DNA of 64,000 nt from Marsupella aquatica (taxonomy: Eukaryota; Marchantiophyta), in the NCBI GenBank assembly GCA_973895155.1, contig OZ316892.1, positions 6,324,001-6,388,000 of the forward strand, read 5' to 3'. Position 1 is the stretch's first letter. Each line of letters begins with the position of its first letter. Positions 50,131 through 62,914 of this stretch are shown in pieces. The notes beneath the pieces were generated by a model that worked only from the letters and a program-made list of their open reading frames with translations, had not been told where the DNA came from and ran no database searches. The position numbers were made by a program, and so were the translations under genes.

Positions 50131-53100
50131 AGTTGAGGCAGTTCCTTCTAAGAATTTAGCATGCGTCCTTTTATGATATCTAAAGAGCACATCACTTCAG
50201 TGTAGGTTACATAGTTGGCATAGGATATTCTACACCTGGTGGTTAAGGGAAGTTGTGGGAGGCCACACAGAATCACCAAGTAGTTTTTGTAACCATCGCT
50301 TTCCATTAAGTATTGCGCTCGAGGAGCCTGAATTGATTCTTTTCAGAAGCCCTACATTATTTTTTAGAAAGAACACTTTCTCGAGTATGCTACCATCCTC
50401 GTAAAGGAGTTGGGGATACCAGGGCATGTAATTAAATTGAACACTCAGAAGGTTTCTTATCAGAAAATGTCCTCAACATTTGAGGCAGCTACGCCCAAAA
50501 ATGTTTAGTCTAATGCTGTCGTATTGTTGCTGTTGTACTTTTCTGTCCCCATTGCTGATCTTTATAGTCTACTATATTGTTGGTGTCCCATTTGCTTATT
50601 TCCCTGGAGGTGTGATATTAAGCTGTTTGTATGGTTTGTTTGTATGGTTTCTGTTGACACTGGAAGCTTATCTTCTTTAGCTTGGGAATTTTGTTGTTCT
50701 CCGGTTTTGCTAATAATGTTCCACTCTCGACGGAGCAATCAAGGACCTTCTATCTTGACGAAGACAGCGGGAGTGTGAGGGAAATTCTCCCATTTGTAGT
50801 AAGATGGATTTATTCTTGTTTGAATAATCAAGGAACCTGCACCATATGACCAAGACAGTCGATGGTGCCTGAGTTCTCACTTTAGTGCAGACGCTAATGA
50901 AATCAAATCTTTGTGACTTGTGCCCAAAAGATTCTTCACCACAATAAGATGAAATCCTTGTGACTTGTGATCAAAAGGTCTACTGTAGAATTCAATTTAA
51001 TTCTCCACCATATGCTTCCCCTCAAGTTTATCTCCAAGGAGAATTTCAACTGTGGGTTTTGCTGTCAACCCCCAATATGCAGGCACTTTCTAGTGGTATT
51101 GGAGGCTTCCCCCTTTAAGAAAATCAAGGCTCCTCCACTCGCTCATTGAACCATGAATTATAATTATAGTTTTGGAAAAAGAGGGGGGAGAACCAGTGAA
51201 TCTAAAGTCTGCTGGAGGACAACAACCTCCTCAAACAGGTAATCTGGCACATTGACTCTTCATTTTGAATGACTAGTGCCCAAAAGTCCATACAAAATCC
51301 ACCATCTCAAAGTTGTAGGGTGCATCCATGCTCCTCATCTTGCATTTGGTTGGGAAGCCCTTTTGCACTCAGCTGCACACACTCCCAACCTTTGGTCCAA
51401 CCCGCCTCCTCATCACAATGATGACTTGGGGCCCACCAGCCTTTGTAGCCCTCCCCCACTTGTTAGGCATTTTCTCAAGGTCTAAGGTTACGATATGTAA
51501 CCATAGTTAGGCTAACCGTAGTAAAAAATGTGATTAGGTTAACTAGGATGCACACTATATGTCAAGCGGTGTTTACTTGGATAAGTGGAATTGAGGCTCA
51601 TTGTTACAGAGCCAGTTGAGAGATAGGGAGAGCTTGTGTTGTGGAAGTTTGGAATGACCGGTCGACCTAGAGTGCAATAAAGCTATTGTGTGTTCCTGTG
51701 GACGTTCACGAGAGAGGTGAACCACATATCTCTCTGTGTCGACTACTTGATCGTTGGATGTGTCATGTGCTTATTGTTGCTCTTGTCGTCTATGCTCAAC
51801 ACCATTGACTATCAATCCGACCTTCCCCGAAACTTAGGACTAATGGCAGCCATCAACATTTTAGTGTCTTTACAATGGAAAGTAATGGGACTTGCATATT
51901 TTGTCATTTGAACGAGGTTGCTTCCCAATAAGGATTTTTCTGGTACATGTACTATGCCCATACATTGGATGGATTTTCCATACCACAATAAACTGATTGT
52001 TTATTTAAATCAACTTTTAAGTACTTTGTCACTAAAGATGTTCCAATTGATAATATTGTCACTTCTTTTTTTGTATTTATAAAAATGCCATGATTTTGTA
52101 TATGGATGACAAGTTTACCAAAGTAACTAGGGGAACTATATACAGAAACCGCGACATTTTTGTAGATACAAAAAAATAGTGACAGTATTGTAAATTTAAA
52201 CATCTTCAGTGGCAATGCACTTAAAAGCTGTTATTTATATTTGTGAATGTTGTTCCTTCTCAGGTACATAGTAGGCTACTATTTAGGGGACCCATTGCGA
52301 TACCCCCTAAATCCAAGAAGGGGCACCCGAAGGAAGTTGGTCACAAGGGGTCATTGGTAGCACCATCATGAGCTCCCAGTCGACCACGATGATATGTGCA
52401 ACATCATTGATGGAGTTACGGGCCAAAAATTATGATCATGACCAAATACATGTTGGAGGCCAGAAATAGGGGATACATCTTGAGATGACAAGTCCTCACA
52501 AGAATATATATAAAGGGAGTTAAGAACCCTCATAAACCATCAATCAACCATGATCAATTGACATCTATCATTACTTAAACAAACAACAAGATTGACATTA
52601 GCATAAGAGCCCTAGTTCAAGGAAATCATAGTGGAGGTTGATTGGCTTCTGCCTTGGGGTGGGTAGTTTTTATGTGCGGGTCTGTGCACCTTGTGCAAGC
52701 TATCACCGTCACTATCTGCAAGCAACAAACCATAGTTCAAGATCCATAGGTGATCCTGAGTTAAGGGGTGTTTCACAAAGCGGAAATGATGGCTTACTAG
52801 GGGAGAAGGACAATATCTGGACCCTAGGTTAGGGGTTGGGTGCTACAAGTACTACCTTTTGATGTGTTATTATAGGGACACCAAATGGGGACTAGATGAA
52901 ACTTTTGATTAATGAAGTTGCACGAAAGATCTAGGATGGTTGGAAAGTAGAGCGATCCCCTTTCCATCCCTAGGGAATGAATCAATCACATATTGAGGGG
53001 ACCCATGGATTTGATTGTTTTTTTCATTCTAGGGTTTATGATTGCACCTATGGTAGTACAAAAAGTTTTTATGATTAAATGTGCACGTGCACACCAAGTC

Positions 53101-56100
53101 ATTAAAACAATAGATATGGTCACGAATCTTTGCGTTTCTATCTTTCATCTTGAAACTCATTTGCTTCAAACATGTGTATAGCCAATTCTACAACTTTATT
53201 TTATAGTACTTTTGTTTCAATGCTGCAAGTACCAATGCACAATCGGCATGGTCCTCCAATTGCTTAATGGCATTTGGCTGTAGAAGAGCATCACGGTGCT
53301 CACAGCCTGCTCATGCATGTTTTGCCATTATCACTTTCCACATCATTTGGCTTGTCCTTCAACAACTTCCCAAACCAGGTAGCATGAAGTACCCCGTTCA
53401 CTTGTCACTCCCACAATAAGTAGTCTATGCAACCATCATACTTTTCACCCAAAGCTTGATTGTACTCATCCTCCTCCAGTACAATTTGCTCTCATTGCAA
53501 GACTACTTCTTCTACCAGTGACCGTACCGACAAAAACTCTTCCTCTTCCTCCATGAAAACCCTCCTCCAAAGCACTCATGTGAATAATCAAGAAAAAATG
53601 ATATTTTGCTCAATTACTAAAAAAACTCAAAAATAATCATCACAAACTTAGCTATGCAAGACTAAAAATCAAAACCAAAATCCAACAAAAAACTTATTCA
53701 CTTTTGGTGGGGTGGGTTGAACCTTGGAAAATCCACATTCTCTTCCATTTTGAACACCTTAGGAAATAACTAAACTACAAAGTTGGTACTAACATTTGAA
53801 ATTCTAGTGATGCACTGATATTGATCAGTGATGTTTACACACTAATAGAAAACCCTAACATTGATCTATCCGTTGAGCCCATAACATCCAAGTTTCATGC
53901 ATCAGAACTCCAAAAAACTACTAACATTGAATGTTGAAAAATCATTATAAACCTCCTAGATATGCTATGATATCAATTATTGAACAAAGATGACATTCAC
54001 AATGACAAGCCCATAACTAAACAACAAACAAGTAGTCAACACCAAATTATCAATTTGATTTCATTAGTCAATCTAATAAATTTAACCACTTGTTAGTGAT
54101 GGGATGTTATGAGGTTGTGACTGCTAATGATGAATGCAATTGTTAATGATCGGAGTAAAGATCAGTGCAAACAATCTCAAATGACTTGCAATCTTGTAAT
54201 AACGCTATTGTTAGTGATCGGATGTAATGAGGATCTAACTGCCAATGATGAACATAGTAAGTACGAGATTATATTCGGCGAGTAAAAGATGGCCTTCATG
54301 TATCGTCAGGCGTTTCTTTGAGAACGAGGTCTTTGAACGGTTGACGTGGATGTTTGCAAAGATGATGTGCTCAGAGTTTTGTTAGGAAGCAAGAATCCCT
54401 GAACATTTTGATGATGATGATGAAAAACTATCACGAAGGAATGGGGCAGTACTTTCAATATGACAATATATGCTAAGAGTTGCATCACTAGCAGCAGTTG
54501 TTGTTCATGCACAGCCACCCCCATCCTGGGATTTGAAGTACACGTGGAGAGGGAGCAAAAGATGATCCCACAGCTTGACTGCTTACAAAGAGGTTCTGCG
54601 GCAAGGGCACTGCCCAGACAGTGGAAACAATTTCAGCTCTGGCAATTTGCTGTTGGTCCAAACCCATTACAACGTGATAGACAACCGTACTCGTAGACAC
54701 TGAGCTCATAGTGACAATTAGGTGGACAGATGCAAGGCAAAAAATAGAAAGGACAAGCAAGACACAAAATGGAGAAGAAGTTTGAAGGAATCAGAACGGG
54801 ACAGTGAACGGAAGGAAAAGCCCATTAACCTATCACGTGAGGAAATGCGAGAAATACAGCATTCTGATCGCACCCCTTCGTTATCATCGTCAATGAGTAA
54901 GATCTAGAGATGCGGGTGGAGAAAGGTAATCTGCAACAGAGAAGCAGACTTGAACTGATGCTGAATCTAAACGCACTGTGGCGGTAGTGCACTACGTAGA
55001 CTACATCCATCACCACTATCATTACTCGATCCATGTACATATCCACTGATCCAACGGTAGTAGACTAATTCATCATCTCATGAATCTCTTGTGAGCCACT
55101 AAGGAAACACGCCAAGGTGTCAAAATGGATGTTCACCCACTAGAAAAGAAAATATGTACAGATTGCCAGCACATCAAACTGCCAACTGCACACCGTTCAT
55201 GTACAAACAAAATCAAATGCATAGGACGAGAGGCATTACAGCTGAGAAAATGTACAAACTTTGGGGACGTTTTCGGATGTAATCGTAGCTACCTTCTACT
55301 CAACAGGCAATCTTTTCGGGCAGGTCATGCTTAGCACAATCAAATCTGGGACGCACAGGTGAACAGCGGACTGGAGTGAATGTGCTTGATTAGGTTGCTA
55401 CTCGATAATAAGAATTGTTTCCACTGATTTCCAATACCTGAGAATTTAGACTTACCACCATTCATGACAAATAATTTCTCTTACATTCCCCGCCCAAGGC
55501 ACCAGATTTCAATCTTGCGAATTAGTAACATAAGAGTCCATCTGGGCAAAACTGCAGCTCATATGACTGCAAAAGCACACTGAAATCTAGCACCACAGCT
55601 CTTATACACGTTCCAAAACGGCACTGGTATGGTTGAAGATTGAATTTAATCTGCCATGTTCAAAACCTATATTGAGCTAAGGTGGATGGATGAAGTGTGC
55701 GGGATTCAACTCACGTCAAATTGGTGAGACAGAATCAAACATCCTTTCATATTGAGATTCATTTCATTGCCTCAAACACATGTTTCTACAATAATCTCCA
55801 TCCAGCTGCTGGTAATCCTTTCAAGTGGCAACTTGAAGAGCTCTCCGAAAATGCGAGAGTTCGCATACCACACACCATCTTAGCTGCTCTTTGGTTTCCG
55901 GTTGAATACGCCTTGTTAGGTCGCAGTAAAATCAATTGCCCGAAAATACTCTCCTTGGTCATAACAGAGTATGTTGTGCTGATCTGCAACTGTCACACCA
56001 TGTCATGTGTCAAATGACCGACACAACATTGACTCCAACACGTGTACTTACAATTATTAAATCGAGATAGCGTAGTAAGCATGCCACTAAAATTTAGTGG

Positions 56101-57433
56101 TCACAACCTGCAAACTAAAAATGGAAGTGAAAATCCCAATGAATACTGGAAAAGGACTGCATCCAATCTCAAGTTCATGCCCAAGAAGTTTATGAAGCGA
56201 CCACAGAAGCTTCCCAAGTTGTCTACAGGTGACAATTCTGACAAGAAAACAACGATGACATGATTTGCCAATCGATTCTTCGTATGCTCTACTTGTAAGG
56301 ATATTTTCCAAAAATGAAATCAGACTAACATGCAACTATCTCTAACTCCGCAAATAGGACCTACTCTCGTCCCCGACCGGTTTAGAGAAACAAACTAACA
56401 GCTCTGGACAGCACGGAGGACAAAGAGATTTCATCGCTATAAATCGACCATGCTGTCAGGACAAGGGGAGATGGTGCAAGGGATACACATATATCTGCTG
56501 CACATAATGCACGAGTTTCAGAACACCTGTAACATAGGTTCCACTGACAAGGTTTTTTTTATGGAGAGTAGACACAAGGAACACCAAGCACTTGGACATT
56601 TGCACAAAACAATGAAGTCAAATTTGTCCTAGTGGCCTACCAGTTTGACACTGATCTTCGATTACAAAACAATTCTCATCGTCACCTTCCTAACCACGTC
56701 ACATAATTTTATTTACTTGCACACGGTGTTTCTCATTGTGGTGATGGATATTCCAATGCAAAGTACGAATTTCCATTGCAAGACCTCAGCAAAATTTCAT
56801 ATTTTTCAAGGCTGGAGCATGACATGTAGTAGAAAGATCACAGTGGATATCAGTACAGATGTATCTAAAGACACTGCCATCAATATCAAGCATCGAAGGT
56901 CTTGCGAATTTACTTTGGCAATAAAACTGTTCCCATAATACGAACAGCAAAAGCGAACCCCACGTGAGACTCCATGTCTTTCAAAGATGGCACACCTACA
57001 TCAAGACAGAAGGGTATTTAGTTATCACAATCCTCAGGCAAAGTTGTCTCCAACCGTTCCTCCCAACTTCAACATGTGTTTCTACTTCGTATCTTGCATA
57101 TTCCCACTTGCATATTTTGCATATTTGCACGGAGCACGAGAGATTTATTTACACTAAGGGCCCACAGTTAATTATGACGCAGCAAGAGGCGTGACTTCGT
57201 GTCATCGTCCACCGTTAGAGCTGAAGGCAATGATCGACATCCACATCACAGCAGAAAGAAAGCTGTGTAACGAAGACACGCAAAAGGAGGGCCGTTACGC
57301 AGAGTAGCTACCATTGGGGAGTTGTCGATAATCCATCACCAGGACATCTTCAATGCAAGGTCAAGCTGTCCAGCAAGCTCTCCAAGGTACTACTGTTCAG
57401 CTCCTTGACGCGCAATCTCCAAGCATGGACCCT
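50131..57433. other. Gene-poor interval between METE and INTS3
   Basis: The first few hundred bases should be the METE 3' UTR and the last few hundred the INTS3 3' UTR, because the two genes converge. I see no supportable gene between them. Weak direct duplications occur near 50893-50985 and 54090-54250. A coding-like but broken stretch on the minus strand (53188-53580) could be remains of a transposable element. Confidence 0.5.
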
Positions 57434-60400
57434 TCATTTCTCAGATCCCTTCTGATCAGATGCGTCATTGAAGGCTTCGTGCAGCTGCCTGAGAAGAAAG
57501 TAAAACTTGCTTACCAATCTCTTCAAGTAGTCAACTTCCTGTACCCACCACATAGAGAATGTCCAATATTAATAAGTAATGCCTTTGCCGGAGCCGGTCA
57601 CATGCGATGATTGAGCATACTTACATCGATAAGAAGCTAAACCCTATCCATCATGCCCTGCACAAAAGCCAATCTCTACTTTGCTGAAATAGATATGAGA
57701 CTTCGACTGCAATTCTTCCAATTGACAAAACTCACCTATCGTGATATTCGATAGTAGTTTCACTTGGTGCTTGCAAGTTGCCCATGCCAACAATGCCGTA
57801 ACCTCCAGTCAGCTTTAACAAAGCTCGCTTGATTTCAGTGGCACGAGTGATCCGCGCGGTTTTTTCCTCTTCATTGTTCCTAACGAGCTCAGTATCATCA
57901 AGTGAAGTCAGGAGAACAGATATAGCTGAGCTACTCATCCTTCGTGCCCCATTGTTAGTAATGTCCTCCCCATCTTCCCCTCCCTTCTTCTGCCTTTCCT
58001 TTGGGCTTCCTGAGTTCAGGGTTTGGAGACAAGAAAGCAACTGTGAGTGGTGGGTAGATACCCAGCTTGCAAGCACTACTGCAGCTAATCTTCCAAATGC
58101 AGGCGGGAGTAAAAGCACTGCATTTACAAGCTGGGACGTAGGCATCTGATGTCTCAGAAGCAGAAGTAGGCCTGACAGAGCCTCTGAATTGACTTGCGGA
58201 CTCAATACAGTGGAACAAATCTTTAGCACCTGCATCACAACTGCAGGGGGTGCAGCTTGCAGCTCAGCCACCAACAATCTCCAAAATATCTGCTGCTCCA
58301 TGAACTCCCACTTTAGAGAATTCTTTATCAGCCTTGGCAGCCCCTCTAAATGATTTCCTAAAATGGCGAATTCGCCGAGTAGTAGTCTAAACTCAAAATT
58401 GCACAGCTCCTGTGGGTCTAAGCTCGAAACAAGTAACAGAAGAATGTCCTCCCTGCCGGTAGACAGGCTGGGAAGGTAACGGTAAACGGAAGGAAGTACC
58501 CTTAGGAACCTGTTTGTGTTCCAAAGGAGGCAGGTCTCTAAGTCAGAAACCAACTCTGCTTCTACGGCGTCTCCATCCAGGTCGGCCCCTTCAGTTTTAG
58601 CTGACGTCTCTGTTGTGTTAATATTCCCTTGCGATGCGCTATTGCCATCAAGCTGTTGGGACATAACAGGTAACCTTTTTACAAGCTTCAAAAGCTCCTC
58701 GTAGCTCTTGAAAGCGTCGGCTACAGCAGTCCGTAAACGTGTGTGCATATCACCCACCACATTCAAGTCTCTAGACCTACTGGCTTTCCTGCTCAAAGGT
58801 GAGGGATTCGACGACCCATGCATTTTGAAAGCACCCACGCCAGTGAGCCCATTCTTTCTCTGCTCGCGAATGCTTTCCCCGGAGCTCTCTGCTAACTCAG
58901 CCATTTCGTCCCCATCACCATTCATCCGAGTAGAACATGAGTCCTCCTCGAGTTTTGTCAAAACGCTCACGAGTGCATCAGAATCCGGAGTCGCACTTGA
59001 AGCGAGCCCCCTCGACCGTAGAGATCTAGTTGCTGTCGGTTCAATCTCCTCTGTGAGCCTCGAGACATAACACAGCAGTCGAGCTCCGACCGCTAACCCT
59101 TCCTTGTGCCAGGAGAGCAGCAAGTGCAGCAGTATCGGATGGTTTCGGCAATTGGCAACATACAACCGGAGTACTGCACAAGTTAGTGACAGAGTCTCGT
59201 CTCCTTCGGGTCGGTCAGAGGGTTGCTTCTGGAGAGGGCCGAACAATTCGTAGCCGCACTTCTTGAGCACCTCGGTGATTTGGGCTGCAATTTTGGAAAC
59301 AGAGAGCGGAGCGGAGTCTGAATTGACGAGCATGCTTAATCCGGACGGCAATACCAAGTCCCCAGACAGGTCCCCACCGCGGGTATCCTTACTAATCTTT
59401 TCCCCAAATATGTGCTCTGCAGCCAAAAGAAATGACCATAGCAATTTCTCCAGCGAAACAATACCAGCCTCTTGCGAACTAGCCAGCGCCTCAGCCAGCC
59501 GTTCAAAATTTAATTGGATATCCGATAAATGAGCCTCCGTGGCACCTAGACGCCTCCTCTTCCTGCTCATCGGTTCCAAATCACCAGATTTGGTATCCTC
59601 CATATCTGAGTTCTGATCTTGACCGGTAACGCCGTCGATCCCTGAACCTTGCTCTCTCTGGCTCTGCCCTAGTTTTGCCATTGATCCCGATATTTGCTGA
59701 TGCACATTGTCATAGGAATTTTCTTGATGAGACAGTTCAGGCTTCACTTGTTTTAAACCGTCGACTGACTCGCTCTTGCAGTAAGCAGAGAAGTAGAAAA
59801 ACAGTTTTTCTCGCAGCCAAGAAGCCACCAAGTTGCTAGCAGAGAGCGGTTCCAAAGAGCGGACCACACCTTTGCCCACTAAAATGTCAATAGAAGAGGT
59901 CACTCCCTTTTGAATCAAATCTTTCCTCACGGGATCGTAATGCTCTATTAACAGGAAAAGGAACTCCAAGAGGGAGTGAGTCATGTCCACATACTTCGGG
60001 ATCGAGTAAACCATCAGCAAAATGGCCGGTTCAATGTTCATTATGTTGTCCGACCTCATGAAAAACAGCCAGTCGTAGAAGAGAGCCAGTTTGGCATTGG
60101 CCTCCACGTGGTTGCTCTTGCAGCATTTCAGCAGCCATCCCACAATTGCCCATCGAGGCACTATGTTCGACTGGAGAATCTGATTGGTTGGATGGTGCAC
60201 ACAACATATGAAGCGAATGAGATCGCAGACAAGAGTCTCACTCTCCGGGGACGACAAAAACCTCTGAGCAAACCACGTCTGATATCTCCTTTGGCTTCCC
60301 ATGTTCACGTGAGTCAGCATGAATCTTATCTGGCTCTCCATATCAGGGGTAATTCTTGAAGCCAAATACCTGCTTGGGGTTCGCAGCACGTACAGATTGG

Positions 60401-61172
60401 CAATATCAGCAAAAGCTGGAGCCTTGAAGCACGTGGGATTGTTCAAGAGATCTCTCCAGATTGCCTCAAATTCAGGAATGAAAGTCACATCTTGAAGAAG
60501 CCTTACCAAATCTCGTCCAATGTCCAGACAATCCTGGAACCTTTCCCTTAAAATCTGAACACAGAAGGCCGTCTCTTTCTCCTTCAGCTCAGTAAGAATA
60601 GCAGTCTTGCCCATAGCGTGATCTGGAAGTAGCCTTAAATATGTGTACAAAGCTGTGGTCAACACCAGAGGACTCCCACTGACCCACACCCAACTGCTCT
60701 TCATCACTTCAAGAAGCTGAGCGGCGAGCCAAACGTTCCCTGGGCTCAAATCCCCCCCGGCTACCTGCCTCAACAGTGATAGACAGAGCGTATCCACATC
60801 CGAGGCCGTGAGGCTTATAAGCTGCTTCAAGAGCCATAGAATCTGCAAACGAGTCTGCTCCATCAGCTTGGGATACGAATCATTGACAAGCCGGAGGAGA
60901 ATGCTCACAAAGGAAGCGTATCCATCAGTGGTCACAGCTGTAAGGTGGGTCACGTGAGAAGGAGCAGCAGATGGGCTTAACAGGATGCCACAAAGGAGAG
61001 CCTGAGTGAGGTGGGCATGCTGGGCACCTGCAAGGGTGGAGTGGTGGTAGGGAGGAGTGAGCTGAGAGTGAAGACTGATGTACGAACGCAGAAGAGTGTC
61101 TTCGAGTTCATTGGTCGACTCGAAAGGCCCCCTGTGCATGAATTGAAGAGAGGCCATATTCAAGGTTGCCAT
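57434..61172 (-). CDS. INTS3: Integrator complex subunit 3
   Basis: INTS3 is a helical-repeat scaffold of the nuclear Integrator complex, which acts on RNA polymerase II transcripts. In animals it also joins single-strand-DNA-binding proteins in the SOSS complex. One exon, 61172-57736, encodes 1145 codons plus two bases. A donor GATAG/gtgagt and an acceptor ttctcag join it to 57488-57434, ending NDASDQKGSEK (1163 aa in all). Without splicing it would stop one codon later. Conserved stretches include LLCGILLSP, LTAVTTDGYASFVSILLRLV, ERFQDCLDIGRDLVRLLQDV, TFIPEFEAIWRDLL, TPDMESQIRFMLTHVNMGSQ, RRYQTWFAQRFLS, IVPRWAIVGWLLKCC, NAKLALFYDWLFF and MNIEPAILLMVYSIPKYVD. An acidic linker near residues 470-550 carries a likely nuclear signal, SRKRRRLG. 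Having only one intron in the coding region is unlike its neighbours. The start is the first ATG of the frame. Confidence 0.93.
57489..57735 (-). other. Only coding intron of INTS3 (247 nt)
   Basis: The donor is GATAG/gtgagttttg and the acceptor is actttcttctcag/GCAGCTGC. Joining adds 18 residues after EYHD and keeps the total divisible by three. It is inferred from splice consensus and phase; the added tail has no family motif to confirm it. Confidence 0.65.
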
Positions 61173-61185
61173 GGCCCCTCTATCA

Positions 61186-61331
61186 CATCTGGAAGTGACA
61201 GCTTACAAACCTAATGCGTCAACCATACCCGCTGATAACTGTGTCAACCATACTGCCTCGGAAGACCTGGGATTGAAGCTCCCCTCGAGCATCCTCCCGA
61301 GCATCCTCCTCTCTTCCGCTTTTCCATCCCT
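61186..61331. repeat. INTS3 leader repeat, proximal copy
   Basis: About 145 bp starting CATCTGGAAGTGACAGCTTA and including GCTGATAACTGTGTCAACCA and TGCCTCGGAAGACCTGGGAT. It is repeated in the same orientation at 61949-62094, an offset of 763 bp. This copy ends 14 bases from the INTS3 start codon, on the 5' side. Confidence 0.95.
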
Positions 61332-61948
61332 TAAGCAAGAATCGTCTCTAAAAACAGGGCAAACCCCATGATCATTGGATTATGTTACAACACGACACAT
61401 GCCTTCAAACCGCCCTGAATCAGCCGGGGCTTCACCGCGACCGTCAGCTCGCGTCCGCGAGAGGAGCAGAACGCGAAGATGAATAATCAATCTCCTCGCA
61501 CACACTACAGAACACGGAAACCTAATCGACAAAGACGAAAAAAGTTACACCAATTCAAGCACCGGCTCCACAAGACCTGACATACCGTTACCCTAAGTAA
61601 CTCAACAGCGTCCACCGGGGCTCCTCCTCCCCCCGTACACATCAATCAACTAGACGGATAGACCGACTCGCTTCTAATCCCGCAACATTACCCACCATCG
61701 CCCGTAGCAGCCACCCAATAATGCAGCAAAACTCCACCAGCAACGACACGAACACGACCACGGACACATCCACGCAGAACAGTCACGGAAGGAGACACCA
61801 CTCTGAAGAAGAATCCCACGCAGAATCGACAATTCATTCAAGCTATCTATCGCTGCGCACCATCGTCGCCCATCTCCAGATGAACACCGTCTCCCATTGA
61901 GCTCCGCACACGTTAACTCCGCAGCATCGGTCTTTCAATCCACCATCG

Positions 61949-62094
61949 CATCTGGAAGTGACAGCTTACAAACCTAATCCGTCAACCATAGCCGCTGATA
62001 ACTGTGTCAACCATACTGCCTCGGAAGACCTGGGATTACAGGTAATGGAGCTCCCATCGAGCATCCTCCTCTTTTCCGCTTCCTTTCCACCCCT
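61949..62094. repeat. INTS3 leader repeat, distal copy
   Basis: Direct repeat of 61186-61331 with few substitutions. A small insertion near 62039-62048 (ACAGGTAATGG in place of GAA) and small length differences in the pyrimidine-rich end distinguish the copies. The intervening 617 bp are unique. Confidence 0.95.
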
Positions 62095-62561
62095 AAAAAG
62101 CTTATTCCGCTCCATTGAAGTTCTCCTCCTCCTCCTCTTTCTCCTCTCCTCGACCTCCTTTGTCAAAACCTATTGTGCATCAATATCTATCTCCTTCTCT
62201 CCCTCTCTCCCTCCAAAAGCGCTTCCCTCCTTCCGATGACACAGCGAGAGCGAGAGCGAGAGAAATGCCACCGTCAAGACCTTCCAGCCCTTCTATTTTT
62301 ATCCCTCCCACCCGCAAGACCTCGCCCCTTTCCTGTTTTAGGCTTCCCGCCTTCAAATCAGAGGGCACTCTCTCTACTCGTCGACTTCTCATTCGCGGCC
62401 ATGCCCCGCCTGTAGCCCTCAATTCCCTGTCATCCGACCCACCCCTCCCCCGCCCCCTTGCGATATACCACTCCTACGCTTTTTCAGACGGTGCGAGAGA
62501 CAGAGAGAGGTCTTGTGCTGCGGCTCACGATTATGGAACGCAGAGTTCTTCGGGCCTGGGC

Positions 62562-62600
62562 ATTTATACCCGTGGCCGGATTGCCCCAAGGCCGGGCCCA
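62562..62600 (-). promoter_or_regulatory. Likely INTS3 core promoter
   Basis: On the minus strand GGGTATAAATGCC gives a TATA box (TATAAAT, 62562-62568). A GTGGGCCC element (62594-62600, TGGGCC type) lies about 30 bases upstream of it. A transcription start near 62530 would give a leader of about 1.35 kb unless an intron is removed. The pyrimidine-rich plus strand from 62100 to 62250 would be purine-rich in that leader. Confidence 0.55.
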
Positions 62601-62880
62601 CGAGGCGGGCTAGCGTCGGAGCCTGTGTCCCTCTTGCTTAGGGGGTTATTAGGCCCGCGTTGCATGCGCAGTACCTCTAACGTGTCCTTGTAAGAGATCC
62701 AGGACAGCCCTTAGTTGTCGGCCCTGAATATTCATTTGCTCAGTGGAAAAACCAATTGTTTATTAGGGTACGGGAAGAATATTCTCCGCAAAACATGTCA
62801 TCTTGGCCGTCGACTCCTCTCAAGAGTTTTCGATCGAGGGCTGACCAGCGGCGTTTGGCCCTGCCCGGGAGGACACAAGG

Positions 62881-62914
62881 TGCGGAGGGCGGAGGGCGGA
62901 GGGCGGAGGGCCGA
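62881..62914. repeat. 7-bp microsatellite
   Basis: GCGGAGG is repeated four times, upstream of the inferred INTS3 promoter. Confidence 0.9.

Noticed and set aside
52250-52830. Possible LTR of a retrotransposon (AGAATATATATAAAGGGAG followed by A-rich leader-like sequence)
   Set aside because: No second LTR copy, primer-binding site or gag/pol sequence was found nearby.
53188-53580. Coding-like minus-strand sequence (KQLEDHADCALVLAALKQK and an acidic stretch)
   Set aside because: Interrupted every 30-40 codons in every frame and not assignable to a transposase or gene family; only mentioned as possible element debris.
54488-54760. 90-codon minus-strand frame starting with a hydrophobic stretch, like a secreted peptide
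   Set aside because: No cleavage-site context, family match or flanking gene signals; could arise by chance.
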